Both the position numbers and the translations under genes were made by a program. From Mariniphaga sediminis (GTDB lineage: Bacteria > Bacteroidota > Bacteroidia > Bacteroidales > Prolixibacteraceae): 64,000 bases of DNA. The DNA is taken from assembly GCF_003573545.1 (NCBI RefSeq), contig NZ_QWET01000013.1:1-64000 (forward strand). The letters are read 5' to 3'. The notes below the pieces were generated by a model, which saw only the letters and a program-made list of their open reading frames with translations, had not been told where the DNA came from and did no database searches. Positions 26,746 through 35,928 of this stretch are shown here, piece after piece; position 1 is the stretch's first letter; each line of letters opens with the position of its first letter.

Positions 26746-27699
26746 ATGAGACAACTCTTCTATTTTACAGTTTTATTGATAATAACCGCTTGTTCTGGTC
26801 AGTCATCCCAAAAAGAAAAATCTACCGGAGGAGAGCAACAAAATGCTACACGGGTTCAAACGGAGACTGCGCCAAAAAAAAATAAAGAGATAGTTACCGG
26901 GGAAAAAAAAGTTTCGGAAAGTGAAATGATATTTTTGGAAGGTGGAACTTTTATGATGGGGTCGGAAGACGGACTGCCCAACGAGCGGCCTGTTCATGAG
27001 AAAAAAGTTGACCCTTTTTATATGGACAAATCGCCGGTTACTGCGGCACAATTCCGTGAATTTATTGAAGCTACCGGACATAAAACAGAGGCAGAGAAAT
27101 TTGGAGACTCGGGTGTTTTCAACCTCGACAAGCAGGCCTGGGAGCTTCTGCCCGGGGCTACCTGGCAAAAACCATTTGGTCCGGCAGGCCCTATGGCAGA
27201 AGATAGTCATCCGGTTACGCATGTTAGCTGGAACGATGCCATGGCCTATGCAAGTTGGGCCGGCAAGCGGCTGCCTACCGAAGCAGAATGGGAGTTTGCC
27301 GCCCGGAGTGGAAAAAACAGCGGACAAAAATTTAGCTGGGGGAACGAAATTTCGGTAAACGGCCAATACTTTGCCAATACATGGCAGGGCCCCATCAATG
27401 CTCCGGAGACGAAGGACGGATACCTGTTTACCTCACCGGTGGGAGCATTCGGAGAAAACGAAGCCGGATTAACGGATATGGGAGGGAATGTGTGGCAATG
27501 GTGTGCCGACATTTACAAACCCTACCCCGGAAGCAGTGAATCTTACCCTGTTCAATCAAACGTGAAAGTGATTCGCGGCGGATCGTTCTTTTTTGATCAA
27601 AATGGAGAAGATAGTTTTTCTGTAAGCGGACGTTCAATGAACTCGCATGAAACTTCGCTATTCAACACCGGTTTCAGATGTACTAAAGATGTAAAATAA
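26746..27699 (+). CDS. SUMF1/formylglycine-generating-enzyme-fold lipoprotein without catalytic cysteines
   Basis: A 317-residue lipoprotein (lipobox IITAC, Cys16) with a low-complexity Lys/Thr/Glu linker to about residue 60 and then a full SUMF1 domain: FLEGGTFMMGSEDGLPNERPVHEKKVDPFYMDKSPVTAAQFREFI, PVTHVSWNDAMAYASWAGKRLPTEAEWEFAAR, and a C-terminal VIRGGSFFFDQNGED. True formylglycine-generating enzymes have RGGSxxC and a second Cys five residues later; here those positions are Phe and Glu. It is therefore unlikely to activate sulfatases, and no sulfatase is in the window. SUMF1-fold proteins without the cysteines often serve as binding or gliding-associated lipoproteins. Confidence 0.87.
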   Translation: MRQLFYFTVLLIITACSGQSSQKEKSTGGEQQNATRVQTETAPKKNKEIVTGEKKVSESEMIFLEGGTFMMGSEDGLPNERPVHEKKVDPFYMDKSPVTAAQFREFIEATGHKTEAEKFGDSGVFNLDKQAWELLPGATWQKPFGPAGPMAEDSHPVTHVSWNDAMAYASWAGKRLPTEAEWEFAARSGKNSGQKFSWGNEISVNGQYFANTWQGPINAPETKDGYLFTSPVGAFGENEAGLTDMGGNVWQWCADIYKPYPGSSESYPVQSNVKVIRGGSFFFDQNGEDSFSVSGRSMNSHETSLFNTGFRCTKDVK

Positions 27700-27726
27700 C
27701 TATAAACCAATTAAAGAGTGAATAAA

Positions 27727-29022
27727 ATGAATCGTAGAAATTTTATTGGAAAAGCAGCCGCAGGCGCTGCTGCTGTTACCATTATCCCGAGGCACGTGAT
27801 GGGAGGAAATGGTTTTGTTGCTGCCAACGACCGGATTAATCTGGGATACATTGGCGTTGGGAAACAGGTTACTACCTTGCTGAAAGGCATTGGTAAATGT
27901 GAAGGAACTGCAGTGGTTGCAGCCTGTGATGTATTCAAAAACAAACTTGATTTGTTTGTTGAAAAGGCCAATAAAAACAATTCCGGTAATGGCCTGAATG
28001 TAAAAGTGGACGGATACCATTTTTACCGTGAGTTACTCGAACGCAGTGACATCGATGCGGTAGTAATAGCTTCTCCCGACCACTGGCACGCTCAAATGGT
28101 AGTTGACGCGGCCAAAGCCGGTAAAGATATTTATTGCGAAAAACCATTATCGCTTACCGTTGCCGAAGGACGGGCTATGGTTGATGCCACCCGAAAATAC
28201 GACCGTGTATTTCAAACCGGCAATATGCAGCGTTCGTGGCGCGATTTCCGCCATGCTGTGGAACTGGCCCGAAATGGTTACATCGGCGAAATCAAGGAGA
28301 TTAACGTGAGCGTAGGCGAGCCGGTAAAACAATGCGACCTGCCCACCCAACCGGTACCGGAAGGTCTCGACTGGAACGAATGGATAGGCCCTTCGCTTTA
28401 CCGGGGCTACAACGAAATACTGGCACCGCCTGATGTAAACGGTCCCTGGGCATGGTGGCGCGGATACCGCGATTTTGGCGGCGGCCTTATTACCGACTGG
28501 GGAGCCCACATGTTTGATATAGCACAATGGGCTTTGAACATGGACGAATCAGGGCCGGTACAGTTTCTTCCACCCGAAGAGCCAGCTCAGACGCATGGTT
28601 TAACAATGATTTATGAAAATGGGGTGCGCCTGAACCATAAACTTTGGGGAGGAGAAGATGATGGAAATGGTGTACAGATAATTGGAACGGAAGGAAGAAT
28701 TGAAGTAAGTAGAAGTTTTCTGCGTACCTATCCCAATGAAAAACTGGCCCAAACCGATCTGAAAGAAACCGACAAACGGGTTTATGTCAGCGACAATCAT
28801 TACCAGGATTGGATTGACGCCATGAGAAACCGTACCAAACCGGTTTCAGATGTAGAAACAGGGCACCGGACCGCTTCGGTTTGTAACCTTACCAACATTG
28901 CTTACGAATTACAGCGCCCGTTGCTATGGGACCCGGCAGCCGAAAAATTTAAAGGCGACGATTACGCCAACCTGATGGTAGGCCGTCCTTACCGCGGTAA
29001 GTGGGATTATACCGATTTTTAA
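27727..29022 (+). CDS. Exported Gfo/Idh/MocA family oxidoreductase
   Basis: A 431-residue oxidoreductase with a Tat signal (NRRNFIGKAAAGAAAVTIIP), so it is a periplasmic member of the Gfo/Idh/MocA family. The Rossmann fold shows LGYIGVGKQ near residue 38, and the catalytic-region motif CEKPLSLTVAEGRAMVDA gives the Glu-Lys-Pro typical of the family. The C-terminal half has DWGAHMFDIAQWAL and the Bacteroidota-type ending DWIDAMRNRTKPVSDVETGHRTASVCNL. A GTG at 27718 is in frame, but the ATG at 27727 directly precedes the twin-arginine motif. It follows the SUMF1-like gene by 27 bp. The substrate is probably a sugar derivative. Confidence 0.9.
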   Translation: MNRRNFIGKAAAGAAAVTIIPRHVMGGNGFVAANDRINLGYIGVGKQVTTLLKGIGKCEGTAVVAACDVFKNKLDLFVEKANKNNSGNGLNVKVDGYHFYRELLERSDIDAVVIASPDHWHAQMVVDAAKAGKDIYCEKPLSLTVAEGRAMVDATRKYDRVFQTGNMQRSWRDFRHAVELARNGYIGEIKEINVSVGEPVKQCDLPTQPVPEGLDWNEWIGPSLYRGYNEILAPPDVNGPWAWWRGYRDFGGGLITDWGAHMFDIAQWALNMDESGPVQFLPPEEPAQTHGLTMIYENGVRLNHKLWGGEDDGNGVQIIGTEGRIEVSRSFLRTYPNEKLAQTDLKETDKRVYVSDNHYQDWIDAMRNRTKPVSDVETGHRTASVCNLTNIAYELQRPLLWDPAAEKFKGDDYANLMVGRPYRGKWDYTDF

Positions 29023-29038
29023 TCCACCTTTTTAATTT

Positions 29039-29070
29039 AAACCTGACAGGATTTAAATCCTGTCAGGTTT
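29039..29070. repeat. Perfect 32-bp palindrome, probable terminator or REP-like element
   Basis: AAACCTGACAGGATTT is followed at once by its exact reverse complement. It lies 17 bases after the oxidoreductase stop codon. The perfect long stem could end transcription in both directions, but no T-run follows; sequence of the AACCTGACAGG type recurs as palindromic repeats in Bacteroidota genomes. Confidence 0.7.
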
Positions 29071-29270
29071 AACCATCCTTTAACCACAGCCTGACTTTAT
29101 ACTTCATTTCACTTTTCAGACTCCCCCACCCAACTGTCCAGGTCCCAATACAAGCGGATTACATAAGAATACAAAAACACCTTTCAGGAAAATCAGCCAC
29201 CATAAAGTAATTATTGTGAATCTTGTCCTACCTATGGAATTAAATTAATTCTCCATTATTACAGTACAAC

Positions 29271-29795
29271 GTGAAAATAACAGAACCCGAATTCAGGAAA
29301 GCATACTTTAAATACTTCAAAGCGCTTTGCCTTGTTTCTTACCGGTGTTTAAATAACATGGATGATGCAGAGGACGTGGTGCAACAGGTATTTCTGGAGC
29401 TTTATGAACACCTTGATACAAAATCGATTCAGGGAGATGTATACCCCTATCTAAAGAAAGCGGTCTACTACAAAAGTATTGATCTCATAAAAAAAGAAAA
29501 GTCGCAAAAAAAATACATTGAGTCGCTGACAACAGCAGACCAGACTGGTCAGATGGAAAACCTGTTTGATCGCACGGAGCTTGAAAAAACAATATATGAA
29601 ATTGTTGACACCTTGCCCGGGCAATGCCGGCATATTTTTATAAAAAGCCGGAATGAAGGTAAATCAAATAAAGAAATTGCAGCAGAGCTTAATATTTCTG
29701 TCAGAACAGTAGAAGCCCATATTTTCAAGGCTTTAAAGAAGTTAAAGACCGCTTTAAAAGACCACCTGCTACACATTCTATTTTCGTTTTTGTAA
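29271..29795 (+). CDS. ECF-type RNA polymerase sigma factor
   Basis: A 174-residue sigma-70 family factor of the ECF class. Region 2 is at about residues 10-75 (YFKALCLVSYRCLNNMDDAEDVVQQVFLELYEHL) and region 4 at about 115-165 (LPGQCRHIFIKSRNEGKSNKEIAAELNISVRTVEAHIFKALKKLK). The start is GTG; no in-frame ATG fits region 2. It is followed 58 bp later by a FecR anti-sigma gene and then a TonB receptor gene with an STN domain, the classic cell-surface-signalling order, so it should drive transcription of that locus when substrate binds. Confidence 0.9.
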   Translation: MKITEPEFRKAYFKYFKALCLVSYRCLNNMDDAEDVVQQVFLELYEHLDTKSIQGDVYPYLKKAVYYKSIDLIKKEKSQKKYIESLTTADQTGQMENLFDRTELEKTIYEIVDTLPGQCRHIFIKSRNEGKSNKEIAAELNISVRTVEAHIFKALKKLKTALKDHLLHILFSFL

Positions 29796-29853
29796 AAAAA
29801 ATCATTTCGCAGGTAAGTAGTACCTGCATTTAATCCGACTAATAATTGAAAGC

Positions 29854-30828
29854 ATGAACAAAAATCATTTAAATATTAGCGATCGTCAGTTATTTAACTA
29901 TTTAAATAACACAGCTGATGAAAATGAAATCCGTCAGGTAGAAAAATGGATTCAGGAAAGTAACGAACACAGATCTTACTTCAGGAAATTCAAAAAAGCA
30001 TTCGAAGCTGCCGATTCATACCCGTTATACAACTCTATTGATGTAGAAAAAAAATGGGAAGAATTGAAGTCATCCGGCAAAAAACAACCGGCCAAAGCCA
30101 CCGTCTTTTTGCGGATGCAACCCCTGGTAAAAATTGCTGCATCTATCCTGTTGATTTTAGCCTCTGCCTATTTGGTTTATTTTTATTCGAGCTCAGCAAA
30201 AATTATTTATGATTACACCGAAGCCGGGCCGGTTATACATTTACCCGACTCATCAACCATTTACCTGCAGCCTGGCGCCATGCTTACTGCAAAAAAAAGG
30301 TTTAACCGGGAAGTCCACCTGGAGGGGGAAGCATTTTTCGATATCAGCAATGACCCGCAACAACCTTTTACGGTTCATTCGAACCAATCGCAGATCCAGG
30401 TACTGGGAACTTCTTTCAATCTAAAATCCGGGATGGAGGTTGATGTAAAACTCTACGAAGGGAAAATCCGGTTTTTGAATCAATCCGAAACGATCATCCT
30501 TCAACCCGGGGATGAGATTACCTACAACACAAAAACAAAATTAACGGAGAGCAAACAATTCAGCGATACCGTTACGAAACTTCAGTTCAACGGCACCCCA
30601 TTTAAAAAGGTCTGTGAGTTACTGGAGAAAAAATACCTGTACAAAATTCAGGTGCCACAGGAAATTGCCGGTGAGGAGGTAACAGGACAGTTTAAAGCGG
30701 ATGCAACCATTTCCGAAATCCTTCACATTTTAGGCAGTCCCCTTGAATTCAATTACACCATAAACAACCGCTATATCACAATTAAAACAGAAACAATAAA
30801 AAATAAAAGTCCGGACGAAAACAATTAA
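29854..30828 (+). CDS. FecR family anti-sigma factor
   Basis: A 324-residue single-pass inner-membrane protein. The cytoplasmic N-terminal part (residues 1-85, DRQLFNYLNNTADENEIRQVEKWIQESNEHRSYF) binds sigma; a membrane helix lies at about 93-112; the periplasmic FecR domain follows (VIHLPDSSTIYLQPGAMLTAKKRFN, VHLEGEAFFDIS, TVHSNQSQIQVLGTSFNLKS), and the end is a DUF4974/STN-like domain (LQFNGTPFKKVCELLEKKY...ITIK). It relays the signal from the TonB receptor to the ECF sigma factor. The receptor gene starts 4 bp downstream. Confidence 0.93.
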   Translation: MNKNHLNISDRQLFNYLNNTADENEIRQVEKWIQESNEHRSYFRKFKKAFEAADSYPLYNSIDVEKKWEELKSSGKKQPAKATVFLRMQPLVKIAASILLILASAYLVYFYSSSAKIIYDYTEAGPVIHLPDSSTIYLQPGAMLTAKKRFNREVHLEGEAFFDISNDPQQPFTVHSNQSQIQVLGTSFNLKSGMEVDVKLYEGKIRFLNQSETIILQPGDEITYNTKTKLTESKQFSDTVTKLQFNGTPFKKVCELLEKKYLYKIQVPQEIAGEEVTGQFKADATISEILHILGSPLEFNYTINNRYITIKTETIKNKSPDENN

Positions 30829-30831
30829 ACA

Positions 30832-33444
30832 ATGATGAAAACAGATTACATGAAAACAATGCTACTCTTGTTCCTTTTTTACCTGTCGGCGAAAGTGCAT
30901 GCACAACCTGACAGTATTGAAATAAGACTAAAAAACTCAACCAACAGCATCGAAGACATTTTAAATGCCGTACAAAAACAGACAGATTATTCTTTCATTT
31001 ACAAGACGTCTGACATTGCTACGGATCGGGAGGTTCAACTTTCTTCCGGCAAAATTAGTTTATCACAACTTTTAAAAGAGGTGTTTCCTGAAAGTATGTT
31101 CACGGTTGATATTGAAAGCCATTCGATTATAATAAAAAGAAAAAAAGGAAACTCCTCAAAAACAGAGCACAAAGGTACCTATACAGTAAATGGGTATGTA
31201 ACCAGTTCTCAAACCGGAGAGGCGCTTGTTGGGGCAACGGTAGCCATACCCGGAACCTACAAAGGAACAGTAACCAACGCTTACGGATTCTATTCCCTCA
31301 CACTGGAAAACACGGAAAAACAGCTTACCGCAAGCAACATGGGGTATAAAAGTCAAAAAGTTGTCGTTGTTCAGACAGAAGATCAGACACTCAATATTGA
31401 ACTGGAAGAAAAGGCCATTACCATCAATGAAATTGAGATAACAGCTGAAGACAACACCAGGGCATTAAGGTCGGTTAACATGAATACCAAACGTTTAACC
31501 GCGCTCGATATCAAGCAGGTGCCAACTCTTGCCGGCGAATCCGACTTAATAAAAACGGTTCAACTTTTACCGGGCGTATCCACAAAAGGGGAAGGTGCAA
31601 CCAGTTTTAATGTGCGGGGCGGGGCCGCAGGGCAAAACCTTATTTTGCTCGATGAAGCCACAGTTTACAACCCATCGCACCTGATGGGATTTTTTTCGGT
31701 GTTTAACTCCGATGCCATTAACAGCCTGACATTTTACCGAAACGATTTTCCTGCCAATTACGGCAGCCGCCTTTCATCGGTACTGGATATTCAAATGAAA
31801 GAAGGAAATATGGAACGGTTTTCTGTATCGGGAGGGGTAGGAACCGTCTCTAGCCGGTTAATGCTCGAAGGTCCTTTGGCAAAAGACAAATCTTCCTTTC
31901 TGATAACAGGACGACGAACTTACGCTGACCTGGCATTTAAGCTTTCGGCAGATGAATACACCAGAAAATCAAAACTCTATTTTTACGATTTCAACCTGAA
32001 AACAAACTATAAATTCAACGACAGAAACAGGTTATTCCTTTCCGGTTATTTTGGGCAGGATGCCATAAAAATCACCCCGCTTAACTATCACATTTTTTGG
32101 GGAAATGCAACCGGAACACTCCGCTGGAACCACATTTTCAACAGTCGCCTTTTTTCAAATACCACACTGATTTACAGCAATTATAATTACGAAATAAACT
32201 TTCCAAGGGCAACAAGCCCGGTTAACTGGGAAGCCGGTGTCACTGATTTAAAAGCGAAAGTTGATTTTACCTGGTATCCTAATTCTAATAATACCATAAA
32301 ATTTGGGATTCAGTCTTCGTTCAAAAAATTAAACCCCGGCAAGCCTTTCGATAAAAATTCAGTATTTAAAGAAGTGCCGCAGGCTAATACCAACCTGAAC
32401 AGTTTTTATGTTTCCAACGAGCAAAGGGTAATGCAAAAACTTACGCTAAGTTACGGACTAAGATGGAACCTGTATCATTTATTGGCACCCTACGAAGAAT
32501 TAAATTTTAACGGCAATGAAGTTACATCGACACAACACAACCAGGGTATTGTAACGACTAAATTCGGGCTTGAACCCCGATTGGGATTAAGTTATCTGAC
32601 CGGAAAAAATGCTTCATTAAAATTCAATTTCACCCGCACCCTGCAATACCTGCACCTGTTATCAAATTCTGCGACTTCGTTTAGTGTACTTGATGTATGG
32701 TATCCAACCAATAATAATATTGCCCCGGCGTCCAGTACCAATTTCAGTATGGGTTGGTTTTTGAAATTTGCCCAAAACAGATACCGTTTCTCCAGCGAGG
32801 TTTATTACCGGAAATTAAACAATCAGCTCGAATATGCCGACCATTCATTGCTGACGATGAACCGCAATGTGGAAAAGTTACTTAAACCGGGAAAAGGTGA
32901 AGCTTACGGCTTAGAGCTTTCGCTGGAAAAAAACAGCGGAAGATTAAACGGGGCAGTATCCTATTCCTATTCCCGGATATTCTATAAAATTCCCGGAATA
33001 AACAACGGCAAACGGTATCCGGCTGCACACGACCAACCCCACCGGATTACATTTAATGGCAGCTATCAACTTTCCAGGCGTAGCTCATTTTCGGCAAACT
33101 GGATTTACAGCAGTGGTTATGCAACCACATTGCCCGTGGAAACATTTGTTTTCGATAAATACATTGTCCCGGTATATGGCGAAAAAAACAGCGACCGTAT
33201 TCCCGATTACCATCGTTTGGATTTGGCATTTACGCTAAAAAACAAGGAAAAACCCAACCGGAATTGGGAAGGGAGTTGGGTATTCTCCCTTTACAATGCT
33301 TACGGACGTTTGAATGCCCTTACCGTATTTGTTGGTCCTCAAATGCAGGATATTAATGTGGTTCAAGACCCCAATAAAATTGCGTATCAGAAATTCTCTT
33401 TGTTCTCGGTACTGCCAAGTGTAACCTATAATTTTAAATTTTAA
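30832..33444 (+). CDS. TonB-dependent receptor with STN signalling domain
   Basis: An 870-residue outer-membrane receptor. After the signal peptide (LLFLFYLSAKVHA) comes the STN signalling domain (about residues 24-105), a carboxypeptidase-regulatory-like beta-sandwich (YTVNGYVTSSQTGEALVGATVAIPGTYKGTVTNAYGFYSL), a plug (IKTVQLLPGVSTKGEGATSFNVRGGAAGQNLILLDEATVYNPSHLMGFFSVFN) and a 22-strand barrel. It lacks a SusD partner; instead a DUF4249 gene follows by 5 bp. The STN domain should contact the FecR protein encoded upstream. This pairing is usual for small-molecule or metal-complex uptake, but the ligand is unknown. Confidence 0.93.
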   Translation: MMKTDYMKTMLLLFLFYLSAKVHAQPDSIEIRLKNSTNSIEDILNAVQKQTDYSFIYKTSDIATDREVQLSSGKISLSQLLKEVFPESMFTVDIESHSIIIKRKKGNSSKTEHKGTYTVNGYVTSSQTGEALVGATVAIPGTYKGTVTNAYGFYSLTLENTEKQLTASNMGYKSQKVVVVQTEDQTLNIELEEKAITINEIEITAEDNTRALRSVNMNTKRLTALDIKQVPTLAGESDLIKTVQLLPGVSTKGEGATSFNVRGGAAGQNLILLDEATVYNPSHLMGFFSVFNSDAINSLTFYRNDFPANYGSRLSSVLDIQMKEGNMERFSVSGGVGTVSSRLMLEGPLAKDKSSFLITGRRTYADLAFKLSADEYTRKSKLYFYDFNLKTNYKFNDRNRLFLSGYFGQDAIKITPLNYHIFWGNATGTLRWNHIFNSRLFSNTTLIYSNYNYEINFPRATSPVNWEAGVTDLKAKVDFTWYPNSNNTIKFGIQSSFKKLNPGKPFDKNSVFKEVPQANTNLNSFYVSNEQRVMQKLTLSYGLRWNLYHLLAPYEELNFNGNEVTSTQHNQGIVTTKFGLEPRLGLSYLTGKNASLKFNFTRTLQYLHLLSNSATSFSVLDVWYPTNNNIAPASSTNFSMGWFLKFAQNRYRFSSEVYYRKLNNQLEYADHSLLTMNRNVEKLLKPGKGEAYGLELSLEKNSGRLNGAVSYSYSRIFYKIPGINNGKRYPAAHDQPHRITFNGSYQLSRRSSFSANWIYSSGYATTLPVETFVFDKYIVPVYGEKNSDRIPDYHRLDLAFTLKNKEKPNRNWEGSWVFSLYNAYGRLNALTVFVGPQMQDINVVQDPNKIAYQKFSLFSVLPSVTYNFKF

Positions 33445-33448
33445 AGTC

Positions 33449-34318
33449 ATGATAAGAATACCCTATATATTTCTTTCTTTACTAATGCTCACTCAAATTT
33501 CATGTATAACTGAAATAAAATGGGAAGGCGCGGATACATCAACCCACAACCTGGTTGTGGAAGGGTTGTTAACCGATGTTGAGCAGGAACATATTGTAAA
33601 ATTAAGCCGCACATTACCTGTGGTAGGAAATAAAAACCCCGAAACTGTTTCCGGTGCACAAGTAACCATAAACGATGGAACAACAACCTTTGAATTAGCA
33701 GAAAAAGAACCGGGTATTTACGCAACAAATAATAATGTCAAAGGCGAGATTGGGAAAAAATATACGTTACATATTCGTCTGGAAGGAAAGGATTATTACG
33801 CTTCCGATTCCCTGGTAGCTGCTCCGTCAATTGAACCCGTTGAATACACCACATCCCAGTTTAACGATGATTTTTACATGTTTACTTTGCGAGGTAATTT
33901 TGGTTCGGCAGTGCCATACAAATACCGGATGGTTTACCAGATTCCGGATGATGCATCTGAATATTACCCTCCGGGCTGGGAAGCGCCTGACTGGTACACC
34001 AGAAGAATTTCAGAAAATGACCGGATTCTGTTAGACTCCACATTTTTTATTCATGGCGCAGTAGAACCCGCTGCCCTGCTAATTTATGGCGAATACACCC
34101 GCAACGGAATTTTAAGAGGAACAATGATTACTGAATATGTACATTCGATGAGCAATTCCTATTATCAGTTTATCAGAGCCATGATGTCGGAAACCGAATG
34201 GCGGGGAGTTGGCGTAGTTGGAAGTATTCCGGCCAATGTACCGGGCAACATCTCAAATGGAGCTTATGGCTTTTTTGCCGTCTCTTCCATAAAAATAACA
34301 GAAACACTCATAGAATAA
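33449..34318 (+). CDS. DUF4249 lipoprotein, TonB-receptor partner
   Basis: A 289-residue lipoprotein (lipobox QISC, Cys19) of the DUF4249 family: NLVVEGLLTDVEQEHIVKLSRTLPV with PETVSGAQVTINDGTTTFELAEKEPGIYATN, then an Ig-like and C-terminal domain. Such proteins are encoded beside TonB receptors and are thought to help capture the ligand at the cell surface. It is the last gene of the sigma/anti-sigma/receptor unit. Biochemical role is unproven. Confidence 0.86.
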   Translation: MIRIPYIFLSLLMLTQISCITEIKWEGADTSTHNLVVEGLLTDVEQEHIVKLSRTLPVVGNKNPETVSGAQVTINDGTTTFELAEKEPGIYATNNNVKGEIGKKYTLHIRLEGKDYYASDSLVAAPSIEPVEYTTSQFNDDFYMFTLRGNFGSAVPYKYRMVYQIPDDASEYYPPGWEAPDWYTRRISENDRILLDSTFFIHGAVEPAALLIYGEYTRNGILRGTMITEYVHSMSNSYYQFIRAMMSETEWRGVGVVGSIPANVPGNISNGAYGFFAVSSIKITETLIE

Positions 34319-34477
34319 CCATGCCCATTACCAAACCACCCATTCATAAAGATTTGCATTTGGGGAGAACAGATTAAACAACCTAAGTTAGCGCGAGTTT
34401 GGCACAAAAAATATTTCCCGCGATCCATATCCCTGAACAAATCAGGTTTTTCCCTTTCCGTTGCCTATATTTGAAAC

Positions 34478-35686
34478 ATGAAACTTGGAATTTTACGGGA
34501 AGGGAAACTCCCTCGGGACAGGCGGGTACCGCTAACACCCGACCAGTGTGTGGAAGTACAGGAAAAATTTCCTGGAGTGCAGGTAATAGCGCAGTCAAGT
34601 ACAGTAAGATGTTTCAGCGATGAAGCATATCGTCTGGCAGGTATCCCGGTTCAGGAAGACGTAACGGATTGCGACATACTGCTGGGAGTAAAAGAAGTGC
34701 CGGTACCGGATTTGGTTCCCGGGAAAATCTGTTTTTTCTTTTCGCATACCATTAAAAAGCAGGAGTACAACAGGAAACTGCTTCAGGCCGTACTTCAAAA
34801 AAATATCCAGCTGGTAGACTACGAAGTGCTTACCGACCGGAACGGGTTCCGCATCATCGGGTTTGGTCGCTTTGCCGGATTGGTCGGCGCATACAACGGC
34901 CTCCGGGCATTGGGGCTGCGTAACCGCATCTTTGAACTGAAACCGGCGCACCAATGTGAAGGGCTGGAAGAAATGCTGCATCAGTTAACTGAAATAAACC
35001 TGCCTCCAACGAAAATAGCGCTTACCGGCGACGGGCGGGTGGCCGCCGGGGCGGTAGAAGTACTTGATTTTATGAAAATCCAACGGCTTTCTCCAGAAGA
35101 TTTCCTGGAAACGGAAAAACCGTCCCAACCTGTTTACACACAGCTTTTACCCGGGGATTACGCAAAGCGGAAGGATGGAAATATTTTTGACCTGATGCAC
35201 TTTTTTAATCACCCGGAAATGTATGAGAATGCATTTTTACCCTTTGCACGTTCCGCTGACCTGCTAATCGCCGCTGCCTTTTGGGACCCCAAAGCGCCGG
35301 TCCTTTTTACGGCAGAGGAGATGAAACGCCGGGATTTTCGTATCCGTGTCATTTCCGACATTACCTGCGATATTGAAGGTTCCATCCCTTCTACCAAAAG
35401 GGCAGCAACTATCGACAATCCGTTTTATGACTACAATCCCGAAACCGGGGAAACTGCGCCACCCTTTTCTTCCGGAAAGAATGTGACGGTGCAGGCTGTA
35501 GATAATCTACCCTGCGAATTGCCCAAAGATGCCTCATTTGACTTTGGCCGAAATCTTATCGATAAAGTGTTTCCCCACCTTTTGGGAGAAGATCCGGATG
35601 GCGTTATTGACCGCGCTTCCATTACAAAAAACGGAAAGTTGACCGAACGTTTTTCTTATTTACAGGACTTTGCTGAAGGGAAATAA
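34478..35686 (+). CDS. AlaDH/PNT-fold dehydrogenase (saccharopine-dehydrogenase-like)
   Basis: A 402-residue NAD(P)-dependent dehydrogenase with an alanine dehydrogenase/transhydrogenase N-terminal domain (KLGILREGKLPRDRRVPLTPDQC) and a Rossmann domain containing KIALTGDGRVAAGAVEVLDFM. The overall pattern (DYEVLTDRNGFRIIGFGRFAGLVGAYNGLRALG, ISDITCDIEGSIPST) resembles lysine-forming saccharopine dehydrogenase more than alanine dehydrogenase, so an amino-acid-type substrate is likely. It stands alone between the TonB locus and bipA. Family call good; substrate uncertain. Confidence 0.75.
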   Translation: MKLGILREGKLPRDRRVPLTPDQCVEVQEKFPGVQVIAQSSTVRCFSDEAYRLAGIPVQEDVTDCDILLGVKEVPVPDLVPGKICFFFSHTIKKQEYNRKLLQAVLQKNIQLVDYEVLTDRNGFRIIGFGRFAGLVGAYNGLRALGLRNRIFELKPAHQCEGLEEMLHQLTEINLPPTKIALTGDGRVAAGAVEVLDFMKIQRLSPEDFLETEKPSQPVYTQLLPGDYAKRKDGNIFDLMHFFNHPEMYENAFLPFARSADLLIAAAFWDPKAPVLFTAEEMKRRDFRIRVISDITCDIEGSIPSTKRAATIDNPFYDYNPETGETAPPFSSGKNVTVQAVDNLPCELPKDASFDFGRNLIDKVFPHLLGEDPDGVIDRASITKNGKLTERFSYLQDFAEGK

Positions 35687-35802
35687 CCAACAATACATAT
35701 TTACAGATTCCCGGATTCAGTTTGATACTGACTGGAATAAAGTGTAATAATAATTACATGCGGATATTAATTTTTTTACCAGGTTCTGCAATTTAACTTT
35801 CT

Positions 35803-35826
35803 GTTTCTCTGTCAGAAACTTTTCTT
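35803..35826 (+). terminator. Weak hairpin before bipA
   Basis: GTTTCT and AGAAAC pair around CTGTC, followed by TTTTCTTTTTT. It is 120 bases after the dehydrogenase gene and just before a promoter box, so it could insulate bipA. Confidence 0.45.
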
Positions 35827-35829
35827 TTT

Positions 35830-35837
35830 TACTTTTG
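35830..35837 (+). promoter_or_regulatory. -7 box for bipA
   Basis: TACTTTTG matches TAnnTTTG and gives a 5' leader of about 85 nt before the bipA ATG at 35929. Confidence 0.5.
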
Positions 35838-35928
35838 CACGCCACTTTCACAGTCCTCCATAACCTCTCTGCAAGAGATGAAAGAGGAAAAAGGAGAAGC
35901 AGGAAATAACAACTAAAATGGATTAAAA

